Shown here: positions 7,784 through 14,198 of the stretch, piece after piece | Layout: each line of letters opens with the position of its first letter | How positions within the stretch are numbered: position 1 is the stretch's first letter | Source of the DNA: Mycoplasma sp. CAG:611 | Lineage (GTDB): Bacteria; Bacillota_I; Bacilli_A; RF39; UBA660 | Direction of reading: 5' to 3' | Length of the DNA: 17,278 nucleotides | Assembly (NCBI GenBank): GCA_000434175.1 | Contig: HF999779.1 | Span: 1-17,278 of the forward strand | The notes under the pieces: model-generated | What the model saw: the letters and a program-made list of their open reading frames with translations, nothing else | Told to the model about the DNA's origin: nothing | Database searches by the model: none | Made by a program: the position numbers and the translations under genes

Positions 7784-8405
7784 GTAATATTTCTTTTTCT
7801 TTTCTTGATACCATTACCTGTGTAACATTCATACTTTTTGCTGTTTCACTTTGTGTTTTATCTAAATTATATCTATTATTAATAAGTTCTTTCGAAAAAT
7901 CATCTAAACTTTCAATACCTTCTTTTAAATCTAGTATTTCAGGACTTGTCATCTTTTCATTATATGAAGTATTAATATTTTCATATAATGAAAATTCATC
8001 TTCTTCTTTATAATCTAAACTTTCCACTAAAGATGTTGCTTCTTTAGCCTCAAGTATTTTTTCTTCATCAATTTCTAAATATAAAGCTATTTCAAAATAA
8101 CTAGGTTCTCTTTGTAACTTTTGAGATAATAATACTTTTGCTTTTTCTACTAAAGTATTTATTTTAATAAGTTCTTTACTAACTTTAAAAAGATAACTTT
8201 CACTAATATATTTTTTTATTTCTCCAAATATATAAAAATAAGCATAACTAGAAAATTTAGTATTTTGTTTCTTATCATAATTTTTATAAGCATTAATAAG
8301 GCCAATTACCCCTACTTGAAATAAATCATCTTTATCAAAATAAGATTTATATTTATTAACAATAGACCAAATAAGTTTTTCATATTTTAATATTATATCT
8401 TCCAT
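7758..8405 (-). CDS. Sigma-70 family factor of the sigma-F/G/B type
   Basis: An alternative sigma factor directing RNA polymerase to a specific promoter set. Region 2 is clear (LIWSIVNKYKSYF, DLFQVGVIGLINAYKNYD, FSSYAYFYIFGEIKKYI). Region 3 follows (VSKELIKINTL, LQREPSYFEIALYLEI). Region 4 ends in DKTQSETAKSMNVTQVMVSR, the helix-turn-helix phrase typical of sporulation and stress sigma factors F, G and B (DQTQSEVAERLGISQVQVSR in SpoIIAC). It lacks the roughly 35-residue N-terminal segment of Bacillus sigma-F and starts close to region 2.1. The start at 8405 is chosen because AAAGGA lies 6 nt upstream; an ATG at 8420 overlaps the STAS stop and has no such site. It follows the SpoIIAA-like gene by 11 nt in one operon. 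No SpoIIAB/RsbW-type kinase gene lies between or nearby. I would call it SigF-like, but sigma-G or sigma-B equivalents are not excluded. Confidence 0.88.
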   Translation of the reverse strand: MEDIILKYEKLIWSIVNKYKSYFDKDDLFQVGVIGLINAYKNYDKKQNTKFSSYAYFYIFGEIKKYISESYLFKVSKELIKINTLVEKAKVLLSQKLQREPSYFEIALYLEIDEEKILEAKEATSLVESLDYKEEDEFSLYENINTSYNEKMTSPEILDLKEGIESLDDFSKELINNRYNLDKTQSETAKSMNVTQVMVSRKEKEILQRLRTRLS

Positions 8406-8416
8406 AAAATTTCCTT

Positions 8417-8752
8417 TCATATATTTATAAGTTCAAATACTTTATCTTCATCATGAACTTGATATAAATTATTTGTTATACTATTGGTATAAGTAAATAA
8501 CTTTTCAATACCACATATTATTAAATTACCATTGTTATTTGTTATATTAATATAATTTTTTAATATTAAATTAATTCCATATTTATCAATATAATCTAAA
8601 TTATTTAAATTAAATAAAACATATTTTATTCCATTATCTTCGATTAAAGTAGAAATACTTTCTTCTAATTTCATACATGTATCTCCATTTAAGATACCAT
8701 TTAATCTTATAAAAAGAATACCTTGTTTAAATCTCATATCTATATCTAACAT
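8417..8752 (-). CDS. STAS-domain protein, SpoIIAA/RsbV-like anti-anti-sigma factor
   Basis: A 111-aa single STAS domain that aligns along its length with SpoIIAA: IDMRFKQGILFIRLNGIL at the start, IKYVLFNLNNLDYIDKYGIN around residues 42-61, then NGNLIICGI. In SpoIIAA and RsbV the loop reads D-S-S-G, with a serine phosphorylated by the anti-sigma kinase; here it is D56-K57-Y58-G59, so both serines are gone. Normally such proteins release sigma factor by binding the kinase. It lies directly upstream of the sigma gene, as in spoIIAA-spoIIAB-sigF, but the kinase gene is absent. AAAGAGG lies 6 nt before the ATG, and a good vegetative-type promoter is upstream. How it works without a phosphorylation site is unknown. 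Direct contact with the sigma factor or a distant partner are possibilities, and loss of function cannot be excluded. Confidence 0.85.
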   Translation of the reverse strand: MLDIDMRFKQGILFIRLNGILNGDTCMKLEESISTLIEDNGIKYVLFNLNNLDYIDKYGINLILKNYINITNNNGNLIICGIEKLFTYTNSITNNLYQVHDEDKVFELINI

Positions 8753-8777
8753 ATTTAACCTCTTTCATTAAAATTAA

Positions 8778-8805
8778 ATCATAGAAAATATAAGTTTTTT
8801 GTCGA
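8778..8805 (-). promoter_or_regulatory. Sigma-A-type promoter of the STAS/sigma operon
   Basis: Minus strand TCGACA (8800-8805, 5 of 6 to TTGACA), 16-bp spacer and TATGAT (8778-8783, 5 of 6). The transcript would start about 19 nt before the ATG at 8752, leaving room for the AAAGAGG site. It suggests housekeeping rather than autoregulated expression. Confidence 0.6.
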
Positions 8806-8834
8806 AAAAAAGACAAATATTAAAACTTGTCTTT
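8804..8834 (-). terminator. Terminator of the coiled-coil/RelE-like gene
   Basis: Stem AAAGACAA (8809-8816) / TTGTCTTT (8827-8834) with a 10-nt loop directly follows the stop codon on the minus strand and runs into seven T. It overlaps the -35 of the next promoter by two bases. Confidence 0.8.
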
Positions 8835-8837
8835 ATT

Positions 8838-10295
8838 TTACCTTGAAGTACCTTTTCTTTTTTTATCTTCAATAAATTTTGTATATCTTTCTTCTACTTC
8901 TTTACTTCTTTCTTGTTCTTTAATATACTTTTCTTCTGTTGATATATCTATTTCTTTATTTCTAAAAGCCATTTTAGAATAACCATCATTATCATTATCT
9001 TTTTTCTTTGTTAAAACTCCTACGATTATATAGTTATTATCAGTTAAAGGATAAAATATTACTCTTACTTGATCATCTCTTAATTCAAGTTGTTTTTTTA
9101 ATATATTATTTGATTTTAAACCTTTTACTTCTCCTCTTGAAAGTTCTCCTAATTTTAATCTATTAATTAAACGATTTACTTTTTCTAAATAATGAGGATT
9201 AAGGCTTTCTAAATCATATTCTAAATAAGATTTATCTTCATTTCTAAAAGCATAAAATATATGATTTTTTTCTTCTTTTTCATCTATTTTATCAAACTTA
9301 TCATTATATTTTTTCTCTTCATCATTATAATATTGTTGTAAGACTGTTACAATATTTAAATAATTATTAAATTCTTGTTTAATTAAATTTCGATAATTTT
9401 TAAAATTATCTTTATCACTAATCAAATTAACTGTTTCTAACAATTCAACTTGAAAATGATTTATAACTATTTGTAATATACATAATACTTCTTCATATGA
9501 ATATTCATCACTTTCAATTGTAGGTAAATATTCCAAAAATGAATTAATATCTATATCACTTTCTAAAATATTTATAATATTCTTACTTTCTTGTTCTACC
9601 CTATTTCTTGTACCTTTATCACTTATATATGTTATATCAAATTTTTCAAACCCTAAATTTAACATAAAAGGTATTGTATTATAATCAAAGAAACTATTTT
9701 TTGAAATATTTCCATTATCTTTTTTTACTATAAAATTATTAAATTCTATTTGATTAAATATTAATATTTGATCTTTTTCAGGAACACTTTTATTTTCTAA
9801 AAATTGTTCGATTGATATAAAATCTTGTTTTGTTATATACTCTCTATATTTTATCTTTCTTAATAAATTTATATATTCATTTTTTCTACTAGTTTTTAAA
9901 GTATTAATTAAATCACTTTGTTTTGATGATAACTCTACTAATTCATTTTCAAAATAATTTATCATTTTTTCTAACTCTAATTTATATTTTATTTCTAATT
10001 CATCAAGATTATTCTTTTTAGCATTTATAAGATTATATGCTATTTTATATACTCTATTATAGATAATCTTTGATGTGTTTTCTTCATATATAATATTAAG
10101 AACTAAATAAATAATTGAAGTATAATCATATAATTCTTGATATGAAGAAGTTTTTAAGTTTTTTATTATATCCATTATACAAGAAATATTATTTGAAATT
10201 AAATCTATTTCATTTTCCATTTCATTATATTTTTTTATTTCATAATGAAGGGCAGCCTTTAATCTTGTAACATTATTTATAATATTTTCATTCAT
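8838..10295 (-). CDS. Large helical protein with a C-terminal RelE/HigB-like fold
   Basis: Not recognised as a named family. Residues 1-150 are Lys/Glu/Asn-rich and predicted helical or coiled coil (KYNEMENEIDLISNNI, KYKLELEKMINYFENELVEL). Residues 150-345 are also mainly helical. Residues about 366-431 look like the RelE/ParE/HigB toxin fold: a helical pair (PHYLEKVNRLINRLKLGEL), then LKKQLELRDDQVRVIFYPL and NNYIIVGVLTKK, the strand order and Arg-containing phrase seen in Gp49/HigB-type proteins. The tail is charged and helical (TEEKYIKEQERSKEVEERY). There is no signal peptide or membrane segment. No antitoxin-like gene lies beside it, so a toxin role is not supported. AGGAGAG lies before the ATG. 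It is a single-gene unit upstream of the STAS/sigma operon, ended by its own hairpin. The 137-bp region before it contains AT-rich -10-like boxes but no convincing promoter. Confidence 0.75.
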   Translation of the reverse strand: MNENIINNVTRLKAALHYEIKKYNEMENEIDLISNNISCIMDIIKNLKTSSYQELYDYTSIIYLVLNIIYEENTSKIIYNRVYKIAYNLINAKKNNLDELEIKYKLELEKMINYFENELVELSSKQSDLINTLKTSRKNEYINLLRKIKYREYITKQDFISIEQFLENKSVPEKDQILIFNQIEFNNFIVKKDNGNISKNSFFDYNTIPFMLNLGFEKFDITYISDKGTRNRVEQESKNIINILESDIDINSFLEYLPTIESDEYSYEEVLCILQIVINHFQVELLETVNLISDKDNFKNYRNLIKQEFNNYLNIVTVLQQYYNDEEKKYNDKFDKIDEKEEKNHIFYAFRNEDKSYLEYDLESLNPHYLEKVNRLINRLKLGELSRGEVKGLKSNNILKKQLELRDDQVRVIFYPLTDNNYIIVGVLTKKKDNDNDGYSKMAFRNKEIDISTEEKYIKEQERSKEVEERYTKFIEDKKRKGTSR

Positions 10296-10386
10296 AATTA
10301 CTCTCCTAATTTATTTTTATAACTGATCCATCTTCTAGAATTTTGATATTTTTTATTATAATATAAGTATAACATATTATTATAAT

Positions 10387-10422
10387 AAAAAAAATATTAG
10401 TAAAATTTTTTACTAATATTTT
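10387..10422 (-). terminator. Terminator of the collagen-like gene
   Basis: Perfect 15-bp inverted repeat AAAATATTAGTAAAA (10391-10405) / TTTTACTAATATTTT (10408-10422). The minus-strand continuation is a T-run (10387-10394). It lies 10 nt beyond the collagen-like gene's stop codon, in the gap 10296-10432, which holds nothing else I can support. Confidence 0.8.
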
Positions 10423-10432
10423 TATTTATTTC

Positions 10433-11041
10433 TTAAATTCCTAAGTAGGTTACTACTAGTGTAACAAGTGAATTACTAAAATAAGACTTTGATTTAATAT
10501 CTTTGATACTAGGTGTATTTAAATATATCGTAGATGGACCTAAATTAACAAGTTCATATAAAGCATTAGTATCAGTAACTACTATTATTCCTGTTGCAGA
10601 TAATTCAACTGCTTCCCCATTAAATACCCATTCTCCTGTTCCTACATAAACATTATCAGTATCTAATTGTCTAAATCCTACTGAAACAATATCTGTTGTA
10701 GGGTCAAAATCCACTCCATTAACAGATGGATAAGCTGATATTTTAAATTCTATTTTATAATGCCCTGCTGTATTAAATTTAATTGTTTCTTCATTTGTAT
10801 CTAATGTTATTAAGTTTGTTGGATCAAGTTCCATTCTATCAATTGGTAATCTTCCAAGAGATTCTACCGCAATACCATCTGCACTTGTATCATCGTTATA
10901 TGTTACCATATAAGCTGCACGAACTATATTAACTCCTGCAGGACCTGGTGGTCCAATAGGCCCTCTTGCTCCACGAGGACCTCTTGCTCCACATATAACA
11001 ATTGGCTTTTTTGAATCATTATTATTTATACAATTGCTCAT
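10433..11041 (-). CDS. Short collagen-like protein with BclA-style C-terminal domain
   Basis: Likely a surface or spore-coat/exosporium filament protein that trimerises. After a short polar head (MSNCINNNDSKKPIVIC) come six Gly-X-Y triplets (GARGPRGARGPIGPPGPAG). A globular domain of about 160 residues follows, with phrases such as LITLDTNEETIKFNTAGHYK, NALYELVNLGPSTIYLNTP and YFSNSLVTLVVTYLGI. From memory these match the C-terminal jelly-roll domain of clostridial collagen-like proteins. The ATG at 11041 is preferred over the one at 11056: AAAGGAG lies 6 nt upstream of 11041 and would be inside the gene otherwise. The triplet region is visibly richer in G and C than its surroundings, as Gly/Pro/Ala codons demand. 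There is no signal peptide or sorting motif, as in BclA, which is assembled from inside the mother cell. It is a single-gene unit; its promoter is not clear. Confidence 0.8.
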   Translation of the reverse strand: MSNCINNNDSKKPIVICGARGPRGARGPIGPPGPAGVNIVRAAYMVTYNDDTSADGIAVESLGRLPIDRMELDPTNLITLDTNEETIKFNTAGHYKIEFKISAYPSVNGVDFDPTTDIVSVGFRQLDTDNVYVGTGEWVFNGEAVELSATGIIVVTDTNALYELVNLGPSTIYLNTPSIKDIKSKSYFSNSLVTLVVTYLGI

Positions 11042-11159
11042 GTTATCTCCTTTCATAATATTTTATGAAGTTTAATAAAAGTCCAAATATAGCAATAGTC
11101 TAAATTTAAAAAGAACAATATTTCTTAAATTTCATATAATGACTTAGGAGGAAAATTTC

Positions 11160-12146
11160 ATGAAAAAACATTTAACTTTAATAGTTAGTATTTGTATTAT
11201 ATTATTTTTTGCTTGTTTATATTTTATTGAAAGTAATAAACAAAAAACTTCTTCTTTAAATAAAATAACTGTTGCTGAAGTTACTCATAGTTTGTTCTAT
11301 TCTCCATTTTATAGTGCAATAGCAAATGGATATTTTGAAGAAGAAAATATTGAAATAGAACTTTTATTAACACCTGGAGCTGATAATGTTATGGCTGCTG
11401 TATTATCAAATGATGCCCAAATAGGTTTATCAGGAAGTGAAGCTACAATATACATATATAACAGTGGCGAAAAAGATTATATTAAAACATTTGCGCAGGT
11501 TACACAAAAAGATGGTTCTTTTATTGTAGCAAGAGAAAAGATGGATAATTTTACTTTGAATGATTTAAAAGGTAAAAAAATAATTGGAGGTCGTCTTGGT
11601 GGTATGCCTGAAATGACTTTAGAATATGCTTTAAAACAAAATAATATTGACCCTAAAAAAGATTTAACAATTGATACTTCAATAGCATTTAATTCAATGG
11701 CAAGTTCTTTTATTGGAGGAAACGGAGATTTTGTTGCACTATTTGAACCACAAGCTACCAAAATAGTTAATGAAGGTTATGGTTACATTGTAGAAAGCTT
11801 AGGAACTGTTGGTGGAGTTGTACCTTATACAGCATTTAATGCTCGTACAAGTTATATTGAAAATAATAAAGAAATTATAAAAGGCTTTACTAATGCCATT
11901 TTAAAAGGACTTAATTATGTCCACGAAAATGATTCAAAAACAATTGCAGAAAATGTATTAAAATTCTTTCCCGATACATCACTTAATGATTTAACTAGCG
12001 CAATAGATAGATATAAGAAAAACGATACTTGGCCTACAACAACAACCTTTACTAAAGAAAGTTTTGATCATTTACAAAATATTGTAATTGAGGCAGGTTT
12101 TTTAGATAAAAAAGTTGAATATGATAAATTAATTTATATAAAATAA
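11160..12146 (+). CDS. ABC transporter substrate-binding protein, NMT1/SsuA-like
   Basis: Periplasmic-type binding protein of the NMT1/SsuA/ThiY superfamily, whose members bind sulfonates, nitrate, pyrimidine precursors or riboflavin. An N-terminal hydrophobic segment (residues 5-22, TLIVSICIILFFACLYFI) could be a lipoprotein signal with a poor lipobox (FFAC, Cys19) or a membrane anchor. The mature part is typical: VAEVTHSLFYSPFYSAIANG, FEEENIEIELLLTPGADNV, a conserved LSNDAQIGLSG phrase, then LKGKKIIGGRLGGMPEMTLE. The ligand is not predictable. It is one of two plus-strand genes here, stands alone, and has no permease or ATPase partner in the window, so it is an orphan or works with a transporter elsewhere. 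AGGAGG is 8 nt before the ATG. It ends at a bidirectional terminator shared with yutD. Confidence 0.88.
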   Translation: MKKHLTLIVSICIILFFACLYFIESNKQKTSSLNKITVAEVTHSLFYSPFYSAIANGYFEEENIEIELLLTPGADNVMAAVLSNDAQIGLSGSEATIYIYNSGEKDYIKTFAQVTQKDGSFIVAREKMDNFTLNDLKGKKIIGGRLGGMPEMTLEYALKQNNIDPKKDLTIDTSIAFNSMASSFIGGNGDFVALFEPQATKIVNEGYGYIVESLGTVGGVVPYTAFNARTSYIENNKEIIKGFTNAILKGLNYVHENDSKTIAENVLKFFPDTSLNDLTSAIDRYKKNDTWPTTTTFTKESFDHLQNIVIEAGFLDKKVEYDKLIYIK

Positions 12147-12170
12147 AAAAAGCAAAGTTTTGCTTTTTTT
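12145..12170. terminator. Bidirectional terminator between the binding protein gene and yutD
   Basis: AAAAAAAGCAAA (12145-12156) pairs with TTTTGCTTTTTTT (12158-12170). A T-run follows the stem on either strand. The two convergent genes end at 12146 and 12169, so both stop codons lie at its edges. Confidence 0.85.
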
Positions 12171-12444
12171 ATTTAACTTTTTTTATTAAAAACCATTTAC
12201 ACCCATAAGCACAATAATCTTTTATATAATTATCTAATAATTTAATATCATTTATTTTATTTTTTAATTTATTATTACTATCATAAAATCCTTTTAATCT
12301 TAATTTATCATAAGCAATATCTCCAAAAATATAATCATAATTATTAAAATAATCAGTAACCATTTCTTCTAATAAATCTATATCTATTATTTTATCATTA
12401 TCTTTTTCTACTATATATTCTATACCATTTATTTTTATCTTCAT
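12169..12444 (-). CDS. yutD: YutD-family protein (DUF1027)
   Basis: A 91-aa protein matching the YutD family: YDYIFGDIAYDKLRLKGFYD (residues 37-56) and LDNYIKDYCAYGCKWFLIKK (70-89), the two most conserved phrases of that family. Its cellular role is unknown. GGAAGG lies about 9 nt before the ATG. It follows yunB by 44 nt with no hairpin between, so the two probably share a message. In Bacillus subtilis yutD and yunB also lie close together, which supports both assignments. Confidence 0.88.
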   Translation of the reverse strand: MKIKINGIEYIVEKDNDKIIDIDLLEEMVTDYFNNYDYIFGDIAYDKLRLKGFYDSNNKLKNKINDIKLLDNYIKDYCAYGCKWFLIKKVK

Positions 12445-12488
12445 AATACATTACCTTCCTTGTTTTTAATATATCAAAAATTAATATT

Positions 12489-13235
12489 TTATTCAATAGG
12501 AATACTATAAATATTAGAACCTTTAGATAATGAACCACTATAATATTCAGGTATTTTACCATTTATTACTTTATATGAAATAGGAATATCATTAATAATT
12601 TTTATTTTCTTACTAATAAGAGGTAGCATTATTTGTTGTTTTATTTCTATTACTAAATTCATTTCTATTAAACAATTATTTATACCATATTCTTTTATTT
12701 TAACATCAACATTAGATAAAATAGATCCTATTGTTTTAATTCTAACAGGTATTTTAGGTCCTAAATTATTAAATATAGGATTTGATGTAATAGAACCAAA
12801 AGGAATATAAAATATTGTTCCATCATCATTAAAGCCCTTACCTATTATTGTTAAATCGCCTTTTTCCATTTTAAATAATCCATCTTGAATAGAATTTGTT
12901 ACTTTATTAAGAAATTTATTTACTGCTACAGGATTATAATCAATCATTTCTACTTCATTATCACTATTTTTAGTGATTCTATATAAATTATCTAATTCTA
13001 AATCTGTTAACATATCATCAGTAACAGAATAATTAATTAAAGCAGATGTTATTTGTTCTACTTCTGCAATAGAGTTTTTTAAAAAATAATTACTAATATT
13101 ATTTATTAATAATTTAAGTATATAAAAGAAGAATATCAAAACTAAAAAAATAATTATTAATTTAATTACTTTATTATTCCTTTTTATATTATAATAATTT
13201 TTACTATTATTTTTTAAAATCATTCGGTTATTCAT
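12489..13235 (-). CDS. yunB: Sporulation protein YunB family
   Basis: Related to Bacillus YunB, a mother-cell (sigma-E regulated) protein required for normal sporulation; biochemical role unknown. A basic N-terminus (1-23) and one membrane segment (about 24-45, VIKLIIIFLVLIFFFYILKL) precede a soluble extracytoplasmic domain. Family phrases: IFYIPFGSITSNPIFNNLGP, KIPVRIKTIGSILSNVDVKI, KEYGINNCLIEMNLVIEI, and MLPLISKKIKIINDIPISYK. Length 248 aa is normal. No Shine-Dalgarno is visible before the ATG at 13235, nor before the in-frame ATG at 13223. A TATAAT ends only 5 nt before the first ATG, so the message may be leaderless. It is probably the first gene of a yunB-yutD operon. Confidence 0.88.
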   Translation of the reverse strand: MNNRMILKNNSKNYYNIKRNNKVIKLIIIFLVLIFFFYILKLLINNISNYFLKNSIAEVEQITSALINYSVTDDMLTDLELDNLYRITKNSDNEVEMIDYNPVAVNKFLNKVTNSIQDGLFKMEKGDLTIIGKGFNDDGTIFYIPFGSITSNPIFNNLGPKIPVRIKTIGSILSNVDVKIKEYGINNCLIEMNLVIEIKQQIMLPLISKKIKIINDIPISYKVINGKIPEYYSGSLSKGSNIYSIPIE

Positions 13236-13240
13236 GTTAA

Positions 13241-13269
13241 ATTATATGAAAAAAACACTTAGATTATAC
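13241..13269 (-). promoter_or_regulatory. Candidate sigma-E-like promoter of yunB
   Basis: Minus strand CATATAAT (13241-13248) is close to the sigma-E -10 consensus CATACAnT. GTATAAT (13263-13269), 14 nt upstream, partly fits the sigma-E -35. Only 5 nt separate it from the ATG. The same bases also form a TATAAT sigma-A -10, but with no TTGACA-like -35. AT-richness makes chance matches likely. Confidence 0.35.
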
Positions 13270-13278
13270 CAAAGTGTT
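13249..13278 (-). terminator. Terminator of the tail-anchored protein gene
   Basis: Stem AACACTT (13254-13260 complement) / AAGTGTT (13272-13278) with an 11-nt loop, then seven T on the minus strand (13249-13255). The stop codon of the upstream gene lies within the stem, and the yunB start is 14 nt further on. Confidence 0.8.
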
Positions 13279-14089
13279 TTAATAATAAATATCCTGCTGC
13301 TAGTAAAAGAAGAACTACTAAAATTATTATAATAGTTAATAAAGGACTTCTTTTTTCAATAAATTCTTCTTCATCATCTTCATCTTCATTTACTTTCATT
13401 TCTTTTGTAACTTCTATTTTTGTTACAAAATCTCCTGTTGTTTCTTTTACTTCTTCTTTATCTTCTTCTTTTTCAGATTCTATGTTTTCCTTTACAAGTT
13501 CTTTATCAGGTTCTTTTATTTTTTCTTCTTTTATTTCTTCAGGTTTTATTTCTTCTTTTTTAATTTCTTTATTTTCATCTTCCATTAAATCTGCAAATAA
13601 CTCTTTTCCATCATCATTCTTTTTTTCTTTTTCATCATATAAATCATCAACCATTTTTTTATAATGATCTTTACTAAAACCATCATTACTTGTTACTTTA
13701 TCTAAATCAAGTTTAGTTAATATATTATATTCTGTATTAAGAAGTCTTTTTTTCTCTTCATCTTTATAAGTTTCTTTAGCTTTTTTTAATATATCATCTA
13801 TATTATATAGTCTTTCTTCTTTAGGCAATGGTTTTTCTTCTAAGGGTGTAATTGTTCTTTCTTTTTCTAATACATCATCAAGTGATCTTAATTTTTGATA
13901 TGATGATCTTCTTTTTGTAACATCATTTATAGATCCTATTTCATAAACATTAGTAGTATTTATATCAATATATTCAGGATTCATTTCTGTAACCTTTACT
14001 TTTTCATATAAATCTTTATTTTTATCACTTCTTTTAGTTATTTTTACATCTTCTAAAGAATTATTATATCTTTCCATTCTTGTTACCAT
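13259..14089 (-). CDS. Lys/Glu-rich protein with a single C-terminal membrane anchor
   Basis: Function not recognised. From the ATG at 14089 the protein has 276 residues. The first two thirds are charged and probably largely disordered or helical (SINDVTKRRSSYQKLRSLDD, ERLYNIDDILKKAKETYKDE). Next comes a strongly repetitive Lys/Glu stretch (IKKEEIKPEEIKEEKIKEPD), then an acidic segment (NEDEDDEEEF). The last 25 or so residues form one membrane helix (LLTIIIILVVLLLLAAGYLLL) followed by KHFGII, a tail-anchor arrangement with the body in the cytoplasm. Start choice: AGGTG lies about 9-10 nt before the ATG at 14089. The GTG at 14101 would overlap that site, and the ATG at 14077 has none. It is a single-gene transcript with an extended -10 promoter upstream and a terminator after it. 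Confidence 0.7.
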   Translation of the reverse strand: MVTRMERYNNSLEDVKITKRSDKNKDLYEKVKVTEMNPEYIDINTTNVYEIGSINDVTKRRSSYQKLRSLDDVLEKERTITPLEEKPLPKEERLYNIDDILKKAKETYKDEEKKRLLNTEYNILTKLDLDKVTSNDGFSKDHYKKMVDDLYDEKEKKNDDGKELFADLMEDENKEIKKEEIKPEEIKEEKIKEPDKELVKENIESEKEEDKEEVKETTGDFVTKIEVTKEMKVNEDEDDEEEFIEKRSPLLTIIIILVVLLLLAAGYLLLKHFGII

Positions 14090-14118
14090 AACTTCACACA
14101 CCTACTTTACTATATATA

Positions 14119-14127
14119 ATTGTACCA
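14119..14127 (-). promoter_or_regulatory. Extended -10 promoter of the tail-anchored protein gene
   Basis: Minus strand TGGTACAAT: an extended -10 (TGn) with TACAAT at 14119-14124, ending 29 nt before the ATG at 14089. No good -35 is visible, as is common for extended -10 promoters. Confidence 0.5.
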
Positions 14128-14151
14128 TATAAAAGAAAAAAATAAAATATA

Positions 14152-14179
14152 TTGTTTTTTATTTATTTTAGTATATAAT
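14152..14179 (+). promoter_or_regulatory. Candidate promoter of the ferredoxin gene
   Basis: TTGTTT (14152-14157), 16-bp spacer, TATAAT (14174-14179). The expected start (about 14186) coincides with the first base of the AGGAGG site (14186-14191), so the leader would be extremely short. Confidence 0.45.
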
Positions 14180-14198
14180 TTTATTAGGAGGATGTTTT

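Noticed and set aside
8838..10295. A complete toxin-antitoxin system
   Set aside because: No antitoxin-like reading frame lies beside the gene and the RelE-like part is a small portion of a long helical protein.
11042..11070. CATAAAATA upstream of the collagen-like gene as a sigma-K-type -10
   Set aside because: No AC-type -35 at the required 16-17 spacing; too AT-rich to trust.
11135..11140. TATAAT as the -10 of the binding-protein gene
   Set aside because: Transcription would start inside the AGGAGG site and the -35 (AGAACA) is poor; kept only as part of the short-leader observation.
11477..11761. Minus-strand open frame inside the binding-protein gene
   Set aside because: Antisense shadow of a well-supported gene, with no ribosome-binding site or recognisable motif.
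13482..13664. Plus-strand Ser/Phe-rich open frame
   Set aside because: Antisense of the Glu/Lys tract of the tail-anchored protein.
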